64,000 nt of DNA from Jiangella aurantiaca (GTDB lineage: Bacteria; Actinomycetota; Actinomycetes; Jiangellales; Jiangellaceae). Under the pieces are notes generated by a model that was not told where the DNA came from, searched no databases, and worked only from the letters and a program-made list of their open reading frames with translations. Where the stretch lies: NCBI RefSeq assembly GCF_004349105.1, contig NZ_SMLB01000027.1, positions 1 through 64,000 on the forward strand. The letters run 5' to 3'. Both the position numbers and the translations under genes were made by a program. Shown here piece by piece: positions 34,960 through 42,900 of this stretch; within the stretch, counting starts at the first letter, position 1, and each line of letters starts with the position of its first letter.

Positions 34960-35988
34960 ATGACCGTAACGTCCCGTCCGTCCCGCCGCTCGTTGGTCAC
35001 CGGCACGCTCGCCGGCCTGGGCCTCGCCGCCGCCGGTGAGCGCGTTGCCGCCGCGCCGCGGGCGCCGCGCATCCTCGTCGCCACGAACGAGCCGTGGGGC
35101 ACCTACCACGTGCGGCCACTGCTGCCGGAGATCGCGCGGCGCGGCTGGGATGTCCGGCAGCTGGTCCCGGACCGGTCGCAGATCGCGCCCGGCGAGACCG
35201 TCCCGGTCGTCACGCCTGACGACGAGCCGGCGGCCGACCTGCTCGTCGTGACCGGCGCGACGGACTGGCCGGCCGACTGCGCCGCCGCGTTCGGCCGGCA
35301 CACGCCGCTGGCCGCGTCGTCGCTGGCCTACCTCAACGCCGCCGAGGCACCGCGGGCGCACGAGTTCGAGCGCCGGCAGCGGCTGGTCACGTCGTCGTCC
35401 GCCGCGGAAGGCCGGTCGTTCGCCGGGCACCTCGGCACCCGCCGCCGGGTCCGCGTCGTCGGCTCGCCGCAGACCGACGCGCTGCCCACGCCTGCGCCGG
35501 AGCCGGACACCGTCCTCGTCCTCACCAGCGTCACCTACGCCGACCAGACCGGTGGCGCCGCGCCCGGCACCCAGCTGCTGCTCGACGCCGCGGCGGCGCT
35601 CCAGGCGGCTGGCAAGCACATCGTCGTCGGCCTGCACCCGCGCGAGAACCCGGCGCTGTGGAGCCGGTACGAGATCAGCCCGGTCCCGTCCCTGCAGGCG
35701 TCGGCGCGGGCCGAGGTCGCGATCGGCATCCCGGGGACGGTGTTCCCGCTCATCGCCGCCGCCGGCGTGCCCGTCGTCGGCTGCGTCGACCCGCGCCTGG
35801 TCGTACCGGACTACCTGCTGGCGGTGTGCTCGTCGCTGATCGGCACCGCCGCCGAGGCGCTGCCCGCGGTCGAGACGGCCGCACTGCCGGACCCGGGCGT
35901 CCTCGAGGACGTCGTCGGCCCGATCGGCGGATCGGCCGCGCGGCTGCTCGACACCTGGGGCCGGGCCGCCCGCCCGCGCCACGACTGA
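34960..35988 (+). CDS. Tat-exported hypothetical protein, GT-B-like fold
   Basis: A 342-residue protein whose N-terminus (SRPSRRSLVTGTLAGLGLAA, cleavage after ERVAAAPRA-like sequence) is a Tat signal. The mature part begins RILVATNEPWGTYHVRPLLP. It later reads HIVVGLHPRENPALWSRYEI and AEVAIGIPGTVFPLIAAAGV followed by PVVGCVDPR, resembling the second domain of GT-B nucleotide-sugar enzymes such as UDP-GlcNAc 2-epimerase or CDP-glycerol transferases. Those are cytoplasmic, so an exported version would be odd. No family was recognised with confidence. The ATG at 34960 was chosen over one at 34942 because it sits at the start of the signal. Confidence 0.6.
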   Translation: MTVTSRPSRRSLVTGTLAGLGLAAAGERVAAAPRAPRILVATNEPWGTYHVRPLLPEIARRGWDVRQLVPDRSQIAPGETVPVVTPDDEPAADLLVVTGATDWPADCAAAFGRHTPLAASSLAYLNAAEAPRAHEFERRQRLVTSSSAAEGRSFAGHLGTRRRVRVVGSPQTDALPTPAPEPDTVLVLTSVTYADQTGGAAPGTQLLLDAAAALQAAGKHIVVGLHPRENPALWSRYEISPVPSLQASARAEVAIGIPGTVFPLIAAAGVPVVGCVDPRLVVPDYLLAVCSSLIGTAAEALPAVETAALPDPGVLEDVVGPIGGSAARLLDTWGRAARPRHD

Positions 35989-36003
35989 CGTCGTCGCGTA
36001 CAA

Positions 36004-36027
36004 GATTGCAATCCGACAGTGCAATCC
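36004..36027. promoter_or_regulatory. paired GATTGCAATC / GTGCAATCC motif upstream of the amine oxidase
   Basis: A perfect 10-bp palindrome, GATTGCAATC (36004-36013), is followed five bases later by a second copy of its right half, GTGCAATCC (36019-36027). The repeat lies about 65 bp before the amine-oxidase start, in AT-richer DNA than its surroundings, where a promoter and operator are expected. Spacing of the TGCAATCC repeats is 15 bp. The binding factor is unknown. Confidence 0.45.
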
Positions 36028-36091
36028 TTTTCCGACATCGCCTCGTAGAGGTGGATCGAGGGCTCGTACTCGACCACCCATGGAGGCAAGC

Positions 36092-37711
36092 GTGGAGACG
36101 ACAGCAGGAACGCCGGAGGGCGTGAGCCGGCGCGGGTTTCTCACCAGGGTCGGCGCGGTCGGCGGAGCGACTGCGTTGTACGGGACGATGGAGGCGCTCG
36201 GCCTGATCGCCTCGCCGGCACACGCCGCGGAGGAGGCCGGTGACTTCGTGCCGCTGGGCCCCGGCGACCTGCCGGCCGCGGCCAACGGGACGAAGGTCGT
36301 GATCCTGGGCGCGGGGACGGCCGGGCTCACCGTCGCGTACGAGCTGGGTAAGGCCGGCTACGACTGCCACGTGCTGGAGGCGCGGTCGAAGCCCGGCGGG
36401 CGCGCGATGACCATCCGCCGCGGCGACCGCCTCACCGACACCGACGGCGTCACGCAGGTCTGCACGTTCGACGACGGGCACTACTACAACGCCGGCCCGT
36501 CACGGATCCCGAGCCACCACCTGACCATCGACTACTGCCGCGAGCTCGGCGTCGAGCTGGAACCGATGGTCAACGCGAACGCCCAGGGCTTCTACTACCA
36601 CGAGAACACCGCGACGGTGGACTACGGAGAGCTGGCCAGTACCCGGGTGACGCACCGGCAGGCCAAGGCGGACGTCTACGGCTACATCTCCGAGCTGCTC
36701 GTCGCGGCCACCGACCAGGGCGCCCTCGACCAGTTGCTCAGCGCCAACGACGCCGAACGGCTGGTCGGGCTGGCCAACAGCCTCGGCGGACTGACCGGCG
36801 GCAAGTACGTCGGCAACAACCGGCGCGGCTACCGCGAACCACCTGGTGCCGGCGACCAGCCGGGCACCGTCGCCGGGCCGCCGCCGTCGATGTCGGCCGT
36901 GCTGCAGTCGCAGCTCGGCACCCGGTTCGCCTTCGAGTTCGGCTTCGACCAGGCGATGATGATGTGGCAGCCGGTCGGCGGCATGGACCAGATCAGCGCC
37001 GCGCTGGCGTCGGCCATCGGCGGGCGCCGCCGCATCACGTACGACGCGCCGGTCACAGGAATCGACAACACTCCCGACGGGGTGCGCGTCACGTACCGGT
37101 CCAACGGCCGCACCCGTGTGCTGGACGCCGACTACTGCGTCGTGACGATCCCGCCGATGGTGCTCAAGAGCATCCCGTCGAACTTCTCACCGGCCACGAA
37201 GGACGCGCTCGCCGTCCCGGTGGGTGCCAACAGCGGCCGCATGGGCATCCAGTTCAAGCGCCGGTTCTGGGAGGAGGACTTCGACATCTACGGCGGTGTC
37301 ACGCACACCAACCTCGACGTGTCCGGCATCTACTACCCGTCGTACGGCTACTTCTCCCGCAAGGGAGTGCTGGTCGGCTACTACTCCGGCGCCTACACGA
37401 ACCTGCCGGTCGCCGAGCGCGAGACGCGAGCACTGGCGCAGGGCGCGAAGATCCACGGCGACGTGTACCACCGCGAGTTCGACAACTCGTTCTCCGTCGC
37501 CTGGCCGAAGGAGCCGCACAGCCTCGGCGCCTGGGTGAGCTGGCCGGGCGGACGGGGCGCGGCCTACCAGCATCTGCTGCAGGCGGACGGCAACACGTAC
37601 TTCGCCGGCGACCACCTCAGCTACTACACCGCCTGGCAGAACGGCGCGTTCCTGTCGGCCCGGAAGGTCGTGTCGGACCTGCACGCCCGCGTGGCGGCGA
37701 CCGCGTCCTGA
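36092..37711 (+). CDS. Tat-exported flavin monoamine / L-amino-acid oxidase
   Basis: A 539-residue FAD amine oxidase. The Tat signal SRRGFLTRVGAVGGATALYG (from residue 12) ends at PAHAAEEAG. The FAD motif is VVILGAGTAGLTVAYELGKA (about 69-88), followed by EARSKPGGRAMTI. DDGHYYNAGPSRIPSHHLTI, the middle WQPVGGMDQISAAL and the C-terminal TYFAGDHLSYYTAWQNGAFL are family signatures close to L-amino-acid oxidases. It oxidises an amine or amino acid to the imine with release of peroxide, outside the membrane. A GTG at 36092 has GGAGG six bases upstream and was preferred to the ATG at 36080. It converges with the cupin gene at 37723. Confidence 0.9.
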   Translation: METTAGTPEGVSRRGFLTRVGAVGGATALYGTMEALGLIASPAHAAEEAGDFVPLGPGDLPAAANGTKVVILGAGTAGLTVAYELGKAGYDCHVLEARSKPGGRAMTIRRGDRLTDTDGVTQVCTFDDGHYYNAGPSRIPSHHLTIDYCRELGVELEPMVNANAQGFYYHENTATVDYGELASTRVTHRQAKADVYGYISELLVAATDQGALDQLLSANDAERLVGLANSLGGLTGGKYVGNNRRGYREPPGAGDQPGTVAGPPPSMSAVLQSQLGTRFAFEFGFDQAMMMWQPVGGMDQISAALASAIGGRRRITYDAPVTGIDNTPDGVRVTYRSNGRTRVLDADYCVVTIPPMVLKSIPSNFSPATKDALAVPVGANSGRMGIQFKRRFWEEDFDIYGGVTHTNLDVSGIYYPSYGYFSRKGVLVGYYSGAYTNLPVAERETRALAQGAKIHGDVYHREFDNSFSVAWPKEPHSLGAWVSWPGGRGAAYQHLLQADGNTYFAGDHLSYYTAWQNGAFLSARKVVSDLHARVAATAS

Positions 37712-37722
37712 CGCGCTTGGGG

Positions 37723-38100
37723 TCAGGAGACCCCGACCGTGAGGATGACCAGCGAGTCCTGGTCGGCGACGAGGTCGTGACGTTCCGGCGGCGCGTCGAC
37801 CAGGACCCCCGCGGCGACGGCGATGGCTCGCTCGCGCGTGTGCAGGGTGACGTGGCCCTGCAGGCACTGCACCGTCGCGTCGCCGGGACTCTGGTGCTCG
37901 TTCATGCGCGTCCCGGCGGTGAGCGCGATGAGGGTCTGGCGCAGCCGCGTGCCGCTGTGCAGGGTCCGTGACGCCCGGCCGGCGGACGACACCCGTGCCT
38001 CGTCGAGCTGGCCGGCGCCCATCGTCAGCAACGTCATATCGTCCGCCGTACCCGCTGCCGCGCCGGGGAAACGGCGCCGGTGGGCGTGCGTGCCGGTCAT
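37723..38100 (-). CDS. small cupin-domain protein
   Basis: A 125-residue single cupin. The fold begins at RLRQTLIALTAGTRMNEHQS, continues PGDATVQCLQGHVTLHTRER, and closes GVLVDAPPERHDLVADQDSL. The usual HxH pair is reduced (NEHQS), so the metal site may be incomplete. Proteins of this kind often accompany stress or aldehyde-related genes, but no role is known. GGGAGG precedes the ATG at 38100. It is 27 bp downstream of the DeoR gene on the same strand and so is probably the last gene of the DUF1537-PdxA2-DeoR unit. Confidence 0.75.
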   Translation of the reverse strand: MTGTHAHRRRFPGAAAGTADDMTLLTMGAGQLDEARVSSAGRASRTLHSGTRLRQTLIALTAGTRMNEHQSPGDATVQCLQGHVTLHTRERAIAVAAGVLVDAPPERHDLVADQDSLVILTVGVS

Positions 38101-38127
38101 GGAGCCTCCCGTCGGTCAGGTCGCGGC

Positions 38128-38904
38128 CTAGGTCTCGGTGACGATCACCTCGACGCCGGCCGCGCGGAACCGCTCGACCTCGCCGGGCGGCGCACCGTCG
38201 TCGGTTACCAGTGTCCACGACGGGGGCATGCGGGCCCACGCGTGGAACGGACGCCGGCCGAGCTTGCTGGCGTCGGCCAGCACGTACACCCGCTCGGCGC
38301 GTGCCATCATCATCTCCTTGAGGCGGGTCTGCTCGAGGTTGGCCTCGCAGATCCCGTTCTCGACGGTGACCGCGTCGGCGCCGAGGAACGCGCGGTCGGC
38401 GGTGATGCGCTCGAGCGCGGCCTCGGCGAACGGCCCGACCAGACCCTGGCTGATGTGGCGCAGCCGCCCACCCAGGCACAATACGTCCACACCGTCGGCG
38501 TCGGCCAGCTCGTTGAGCACGGTGAGCCCGATGGTGACGACCGTGAGCTGGTCGCGATCGCGCAGTTCGCGGGCGAGTTGCCCGGTGGTGGTGCCGGCGT
38601 CGAGCAGGACGGTCTCGCCGCGGCCGATCTGCCCGGCCGCCCACGCGGCGATGGCCTGCTTCTGCCGGAACCCCTCGCGCGACCGCTGACCCAGCGACGC
38701 CTCGAACACGAGACCGTGCGCCATGGCGCCGCCGTAGGTGCGGGCGAGCTGGCCCTGCGACGTGAGCAGCGCGAGGTCGCGCCGGATGGTCGACTCGGTG
38801 ACGCCGAAGTGGAGCGCCAGTTGGCCGACGCCGGCCCGCCCGTCGGTCCACGCCATGTCGACGATGGCCCGGCGCCGGTCACGTGCGGTCAGCCGGTCGC
38901 TCAT
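38128..38904 (-). CDS. DeoR-family transcriptional regulator
   Basis: A 258-residue repressor of sugar metabolism. The N-terminal helix-turn-helix reads VGQLALHFGVTESTIRRDLA. A linker LARTYGGAMAHGLVF follows, and then the DeoRC sensor domain, which binds phosphorylated sugars (ETVLLDAGTTTGQLARELRD, FLGADAVTVENGICEANLEQ, VYVLADASKLGRRPFH). GAGG at five bases favours ATG 38904 over the GTG at 38910. Co-transcribed with the acid-sugar kinase and dehydrogenase, it most likely senses a phosphorylated C4 acid or related sugar phosphate. The dyad at 41248-41276 is a candidate operator. Confidence 0.92.
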   Translation of the reverse strand: MSDRLTARDRRRAIVDMAWTDGRAGVGQLALHFGVTESTIRRDLALLTSQGQLARTYGGAMAHGLVFEASLGQRSREGFRQKQAIAAWAAGQIGRGETVLLDAGTTTGQLARELRDRDQLTVVTIGLTVLNELADADGVDVLCLGGRLRHISQGLVGPFAEAALERITADRAFLGADAVTVENGICEANLEQTRLKEMMMARAERVYVLADASKLGRRPFHAWARMPPSWTLVTDDGAPPGEVERFRAAGVEVIVTET

Positions 38905-38918
38905 GCCCACCTCACTCG

Positions 38919-39911
38919 CTACGGGCTCGGCGCGAGCGCTGCCGCCTGGCGCAGAGCCTCGATCATGCTACCGGCGTCGGCCCGTCCGGTGCCTGCGATG
39001 TCGAAAGCGGTGCCGTGGTCGACGGACGTGCGGATGACCGGCAGCCCGACGCTGATGTTCACGCCCGTCTCGAGGCCGAGCACCTTCACCGGTCCGTGCC
39101 CCTGGTCGTGGTACATCGCGACGATGAGATCGTAGTCGCCGCGGCTGGCGAGGTAGAACGCGGTGTCGGCAGGCAACGGACCCTGCACGTCGAGGCCGTC
39201 GGCGCGGCACCGCTCGACCGCCGGGACGATCTTCTCCGCCTCCTCGCCGCGGCCGAACAGCCCGTTCTCGCCGGCGTGCGGATTGATGCCGCACACCCCG
39301 AGCCGCGGCCGGGCCAGCCCGGCGTGGCGCAGCGTCGCGTCGCCGCGCCGGATGGTCCGCTCGACCAGCGCGTCGTCGATGCGCTCGATGGCGTCGACCA
39401 GCCCGATGTGCGTGGTGACGTGGATGACCTTCACCGTCGGCGTCGACAGCATCATCGACACCTCGTCGACACCGCACAGCTCGGCCAGCAGCTCGGTGTG
39501 CCCGGGATACGGATGACCGCCGGCGTGCAGGGCCTCCTTGTTCAGCGGCGCGGTGCAGATGGCCTGCACCCGCCCGGCGACGGCCAGCTCGCTGGCCACC
39601 TTCACGTACTGGTACGCCGCGTCGCCGGCGACCGCCGAGAGCTCGCCGTACGGCAGGTCGGCCGGCAGCAGCCCGAGGTCGATCACGTCGATCGTGCCCG
39701 GCTCGGAGGCGGCCGCCTCCGGCCCGTCGACCGCCCGCAGCTCGACGTCGACGCCGGTGATGTGGGCGGCGTCGCCCAACCGCCTGAGATCGCCGACGAC
39801 CACCGGCCGGCACAACGACCGCACCTCCGGGTCGGCGAGCGCCCGCACGACGACCTCGGGGCCGACGCCGGCGCCGTCGCCCATGGTGACGGCGACCAGT
39901 GGTGTCTTCAT
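38919..39911 (-). CDS. pdxA2: PdxA2-like four-carbon acid-phosphate dehydrogenase
   Basis: A 330-residue member of the PdxA family. The cofactor/phosphate region is VAVTMGDGAGVGPEVVVRAL. The divalent-metal histidines lie in YPGHTELLAELCG, HVTTHIGLVDAIERI and AMYHDQGHGPVKVLGL. Classic PdxA oxidises 4-phosphohydroxythreonine for vitamin B6. The adjacent DUF1537 kinase instead points to the PdxA2 branch, which oxidises D-threonate- or D-erythronate-4-phosphate, followed by decarboxylation to dihydroxyacetone phosphate (known from DUF1537 pathway work). High-GC actinomycetes generally make B6 by the PdxS/PdxT route, which also disfavours the biosynthetic role. ATG overlaps the kinase stop (ATGA). 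Confidence 0.9.
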   Translation of the reverse strand: MKTPLVAVTMGDGAGVGPEVVVRALADPEVRSLCRPVVVGDLRRLGDAAHITGVDVELRAVDGPEAAASEPGTIDVIDLGLLPADLPYGELSAVAGDAAYQYVKVASELAVAGRVQAICTAPLNKEALHAGGHPYPGHTELLAELCGVDEVSMMLSTPTVKVIHVTTHIGLVDAIERIDDALVERTIRRGDATLRHAGLARPRLGVCGINPHAGENGLFGRGEEAEKIVPAVERCRADGLDVQGPLPADTAFYLASRGDYDLIVAMYHDQGHGPVKVLGLETGVNISVGLPVIRTSVDHGTAFDIAGTGRADAGSMIEALRQAAALAPSP

Positions 39912-41158
39912 GTGTCCTCCTCGTGCGGGCTGTGCTCGGCGTGCACGTGCCATCGGGTGCTGGCGAGTCGCTGGGCGATGCGCACCAGCACGCGCGGATC
40001 GCCGAACGCGCCGGGCTTGGTGACGACGACCCTGCCGCCGCGCGCGGTGCTGACGACGACGCCGTCGTCCCACGCTTCGCGCACGCGCAGCTCGCCGACG
40101 CCGAGAGCGGCGAGGACGGCCCGCGCGGTCTCACCACCCGTGAGCACCAGCCCCGGATGGTCGCGCGCCGCCGGCTCGACCACCCGGGCCAGCGCCGCGA
40201 CGACGTCCGGCGATCGCGCCGCCCCGCCGGCATCGGTCAGCTGGACGACGGCCGTGCGCCCGGCCGTTCGGGCGGCGACGTCGTGCGCCGTGGCGGCGGG
40301 GTCGGCGAGCTGATCGGGGTCGAGCTCCACCACGGTGGCGACGTGCGCGGCCAGCCACGCCAGCTGCTCACGCGCCGCCGGTGCCGCCGTCCCGACGACG
40401 AACAGGATCGGGCCGACCGGCGGCGGTGCGGGCAGGCCGCCGCCCTCCGTGCCATGCGGTGGGTCCGCCGCAGCTACCTGCGCGCGGGCAAGGGCAAGCG
40501 CCAGCCCAGCGGAGCCGGCCCAGCGGACTGTCCGTCCCGACCGCGCCACCAGCCGGCCGGCCCCGACGACGCGGTCGAGGTCGCCCTCGGTCTCGGCGTC
40601 ACACACCGGCACCCGGCCGCCCTCCGCCGCCGCCCAGAGCGCCGCAGCCAGCTCGTCCACGCCGCCACGCACTGCCGGCAGCGGCACCACGGACACCGGC
40701 AGCGGCGCCAGAGCCTCGGCCACCGACGCAGGCGCGGGTCGCGGCTCGGCGGCCCAGGCGGCCGACCGCTCGAGCGGCACGCCGTCGACCAGGACCGCTC
40801 CCCCGATCACGGTCCGGCCCAGCGCGGGCAGCGCCGGCGCTACTACGAGCAGCCCGCCGGGCTCGCGCACCTCGGCCAGTTCGGCGGCCAGCGGCCCACG
40901 CAGCGTGGAGTCGATCTTCTTGACCACGACGCCACTGGGCGGCAGCAGGGCGAGCGCCGTCCGGCACCGCTCGGCGGCGAGCTCGGGGCCGACATAGCGT
41001 GAATCGGTGTCCACCGCGGTCACGCCGGCATCGAGCGATGTGCGCACCGAGCGCAGAGCATCCAGATCGACGATGCGCGGAGTGCGCAGCACGAACGCCG
41101 CCGCCGCCTCGGCCGCACCGGTCAGGTCGTCGGCGATCAGCACCACGGGGACATCCAC
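39908..41158 (-). CDS. four-carbon acid sugar kinase (DUF1537 family)
   Basis: A 416-residue kinase of the DUF1537 family (OtnK/DtnK/DenK type). The N-terminal domain begins VVLIADDLTGAAEAAAAF and contains VKKIDSTLRGPLAAELAEV, the substrate region. The C-terminal nucleotide-binding domain has GPILFVVGTAAPAAREQLAW and ends GLVLTGGETARAVLAALGV, followed by TKPGAFGDPRVLVR. Members phosphorylate D-threonate, D-erythronate, L-threonate or 2-oxo-tetronate at C4. The GTG at 41158 has AAGGAG seven bases upstream and was chosen over an earlier alternative at 41164. It is the first gene of the leftward unit and divergent from the peptide-type ABC operon. Confidence 0.92.
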   Translation of the reverse strand: MDVPVVLIADDLTGAAEAAAAFVLRTPRIVDLDALRSVRTSLDAGVTAVDTDSRYVGPELAAERCRTALALLPPSGVVVKKIDSTLRGPLAAELAEVREPGGLLVVAPALPALGRTVIGGAVLVDGVPLERSAAWAAEPRPAPASVAEALAPLPVSVVPLPAVRGGVDELAAALWAAAEGGRVPVCDAETEGDLDRVVGAGRLVARSGRTVRWAGSAGLALALARAQVAAADPPHGTEGGGLPAPPPVGPILFVVGTAAPAAREQLAWLAAHVATVVELDPDQLADPAATAHDVAARTAGRTAVVQLTDAGGAARSPDVVAALARVVEPAARDHPGLVLTGGETARAVLAALGVGELRVREAWDDGVVVSTARGGRVVVTKPGAFGDPRVLVRIAQRLASTRWHVHAEHSPHEEDT

Positions 41159-41247
41159 TAACACACTCCTTCCTGCACAGACGTGGCGAGCCACGCTCCA
41201 CCGGCCCGACCGGCACGACTCTTGCCGGCACGAATGAACGCTACGTT

Positions 41248-41276
41248 ACTTGCGCGTTTCGCGCAAAAGTGCAAGT
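41248..41276. promoter_or_regulatory. nested dyad between divergent kinase and ABC operons
   Basis: A perfect 17-bp inverted repeat TTGCGCG-TTT-CGCGCAA (41250-41266) lies inside a wider pair, ACTTGC (41248-41253) and GCAAGT (41271-41276). It sits in the 156-bp region between the divergent DUF1537 kinase and oligopeptide-type binding-protein genes. Position and form suit an operator for the DeoR regulator encoded in the leftward unit, controlling both directions at once. Confidence 0.6.
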
Positions 41277-41314
41277 GTGACCCACACAACTTCGCGGACC
41301 CCCCGGAGGTGACG

Positions 41315-42898
41315 ATGAACGGCAGCGCACAGCAGCGCCGCGGCCTCAGCCGCCGCGACCTGCTGCGGGCCGGCTTCGCGGCCGGCGCCGGCATCGCGCT
41401 CGGCCCGGCGCTCGTGGCCTGTGCCGGCCCGACCGGCACGTCCGGCGCCGGCACGCTGACGCTGGCGCTGAACCGGTCGCTGGTCAGCCTGGACAACAAG
41501 CTCAACCAGTTCGACGCGCACGTCACCGTCCAGAGGGCGGTGCGGCAGGCGCTCACGCGCATCGGCGACGGCATGCGGGCCGAGCCGGTGCTGGCCGCGA
41601 GCTTCGAGCTCGCTTCTCCGACGGCCTGGCGAGTGCGGCTCCGGCCCGAGGCGGTGTACTCCGACGGCACGCCGGTCACCGTCGCCGACGTCGCCACGGC
41701 GCTGGAGATGTACCAGCAGGTCGAGGCGTCGTTCGTCGGCAACCAGTTCCCGGAGTGGCCGGGGGTGCGACAGCTCGACGACCGCACGTTCGACCTCGTC
41801 ACGCAGCAGCCGCTGGTCGGGCTCGACTCCCTCATGAGCAACATCCTCGTCACCCCGGCGGCGGCCAACCTGCCCGAGGAACTGTCCGACGGCGTCGGCA
41901 GCGGGCCGTACGTCGTCGCCCAGGCCGACCGCGGCACCGGCGACTACACACTGGTCGCGAACCCCGACTACTGGGGGCCGGCGCCGGGGGTGGAACGGGT
42001 GCGCATCCGGTTCCTGCCCGAGGAGACCAGCCGGGTGCTGGCGCTGCGCAGCGGCGAGGTCGACGTCATCGACTCCATCACGCCCGACTCCGCGGAGCAG
42101 CTCGACGGCCTGCCCGGCATCAACCTGCTGCAGGCTCAGGGCACCCGCCTCGTGCAGCTGTTCTACAACTTCCGCAAGCCGCCGGAGCACCCGCTGTCGA
42201 AGACGTCGGTCCGGCAGGCGCTGAGCCTGGCCATCGACGGCGAGAGCATCGTGCGCGACGTCCTCCTCGACAGCGTCACGCCGACGAACGGCGTCGTCCC
42301 GCTCAGCCTGGACGGCGCGGTCGAGGTCGGGACGTTCGAGTTCGACCCGCGCAAGGCCCGCCAGATGCTCGACGCCGAAGGGGTCGACGACCTCGAGCTG
42401 ACGGTCATCTGGGAGTCCGGTGAGTTCGCCGGCGACGCCTATGTCATGGAGGCGGTCGCGCAGATGCTCGGTGACATCGGCGTCCGGGTGCACCTGCGTC
42501 AGTTCGAGCCGGGCGGCGACCTCCCCACGTGGCGGCAGGGCCGCGGCGGCGACTTCGACATCATCGGCAACGGCTACGGCAACCAGACCGGCTTGGCGCT
42601 GACCAGCCTCCAGGGCCTGTTCGGCGGCACCCCCGAGATGGAGACGACCGGCGACGCGTTCATGGGCTTCGTCTACGACGACATCGCCGGCGGCATCGGG
42701 GCGGCCGCCGCCGAGACCGACGGCCAGCGGCGGGTGGTGCTGCTCGAGGACGTCCAGCGGTCCATCTGGGACCTCTGGCCGGCCATGTGGGCGTTCACGC
42801 AGGACGTCCTGCTCGCGCACCGCGACACCGTGAGCGGCCTCGACCTGCTGCCCATCAACTCCTACGACCTCGCCGCTGTGCGGCTCGAGGAGGGGTGA
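41315..42898 (+). CDS. peptide-type ABC transporter substrate-binding lipoprotein
   Basis: A 527-residue SBP_bac_5 (DppA/OppA-like) binding protein. The N-terminus combines a Tat motif (LSRRDLLRAGFAAGAGIALG) with a lipobox ending at Cys36 (PALVACAG), so it is a Tat-exported lipoprotein. The mature protein has WRVRLRPEAVYSDGTPVTVA, DYWGPAPGVERVRIRFLPEE and RQALSLAIDGESIVRDVLLD, all standard. GGAGGT precedes the ATG at 41315. Peptide-type systems also import oligosaccharides, nickel and opines. Placement opposite an acid-sugar kinase and beside an aldolase and glycosidase suggests a sugar-acid or glycoside ligand rather than a peptide. Confidence 0.92.
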   Translation: MNGSAQQRRGLSRRDLLRAGFAAGAGIALGPALVACAGPTGTSGAGTLTLALNRSLVSLDNKLNQFDAHVTVQRAVRQALTRIGDGMRAEPVLAASFELASPTAWRVRLRPEAVYSDGTPVTVADVATALEMYQQVEASFVGNQFPEWPGVRQLDDRTFDLVTQQPLVGLDSLMSNILVTPAAANLPEELSDGVGSGPYVVAQADRGTGDYTLVANPDYWGPAPGVERVRIRFLPEETSRVLALRSGEVDVIDSITPDSAEQLDGLPGINLLQAQGTRLVQLFYNFRKPPEHPLSKTSVRQALSLAIDGESIVRDVLLDSVTPTNGVVPLSLDGAVEVGTFEFDPRKARQMLDAEGVDDLELTVIWESGEFAGDAYVMEAVAQMLGDIGVRVHLRQFEPGGDLPTWRQGRGGDFDIIGNGYGNQTGLALTSLQGLFGGTPEMETTGDAFMGFVYDDIAGGIGAAAAETDGQRRVVLLEDVQRSIWDLWPAMWAFTQDVLLAHRDTVSGLDLLPINSYDLAAVRLEEG

Positions 42899-42900
42899 TC

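Noticed and set aside
38919-39911. Assigning PdxA to vitamin B6 synthesis
   Set aside because: The overlapping DUF1537 kinase and DeoR gene fit the acid-sugar branch (PdxA2), and other genes of the DXP-dependent B6 route are absent.
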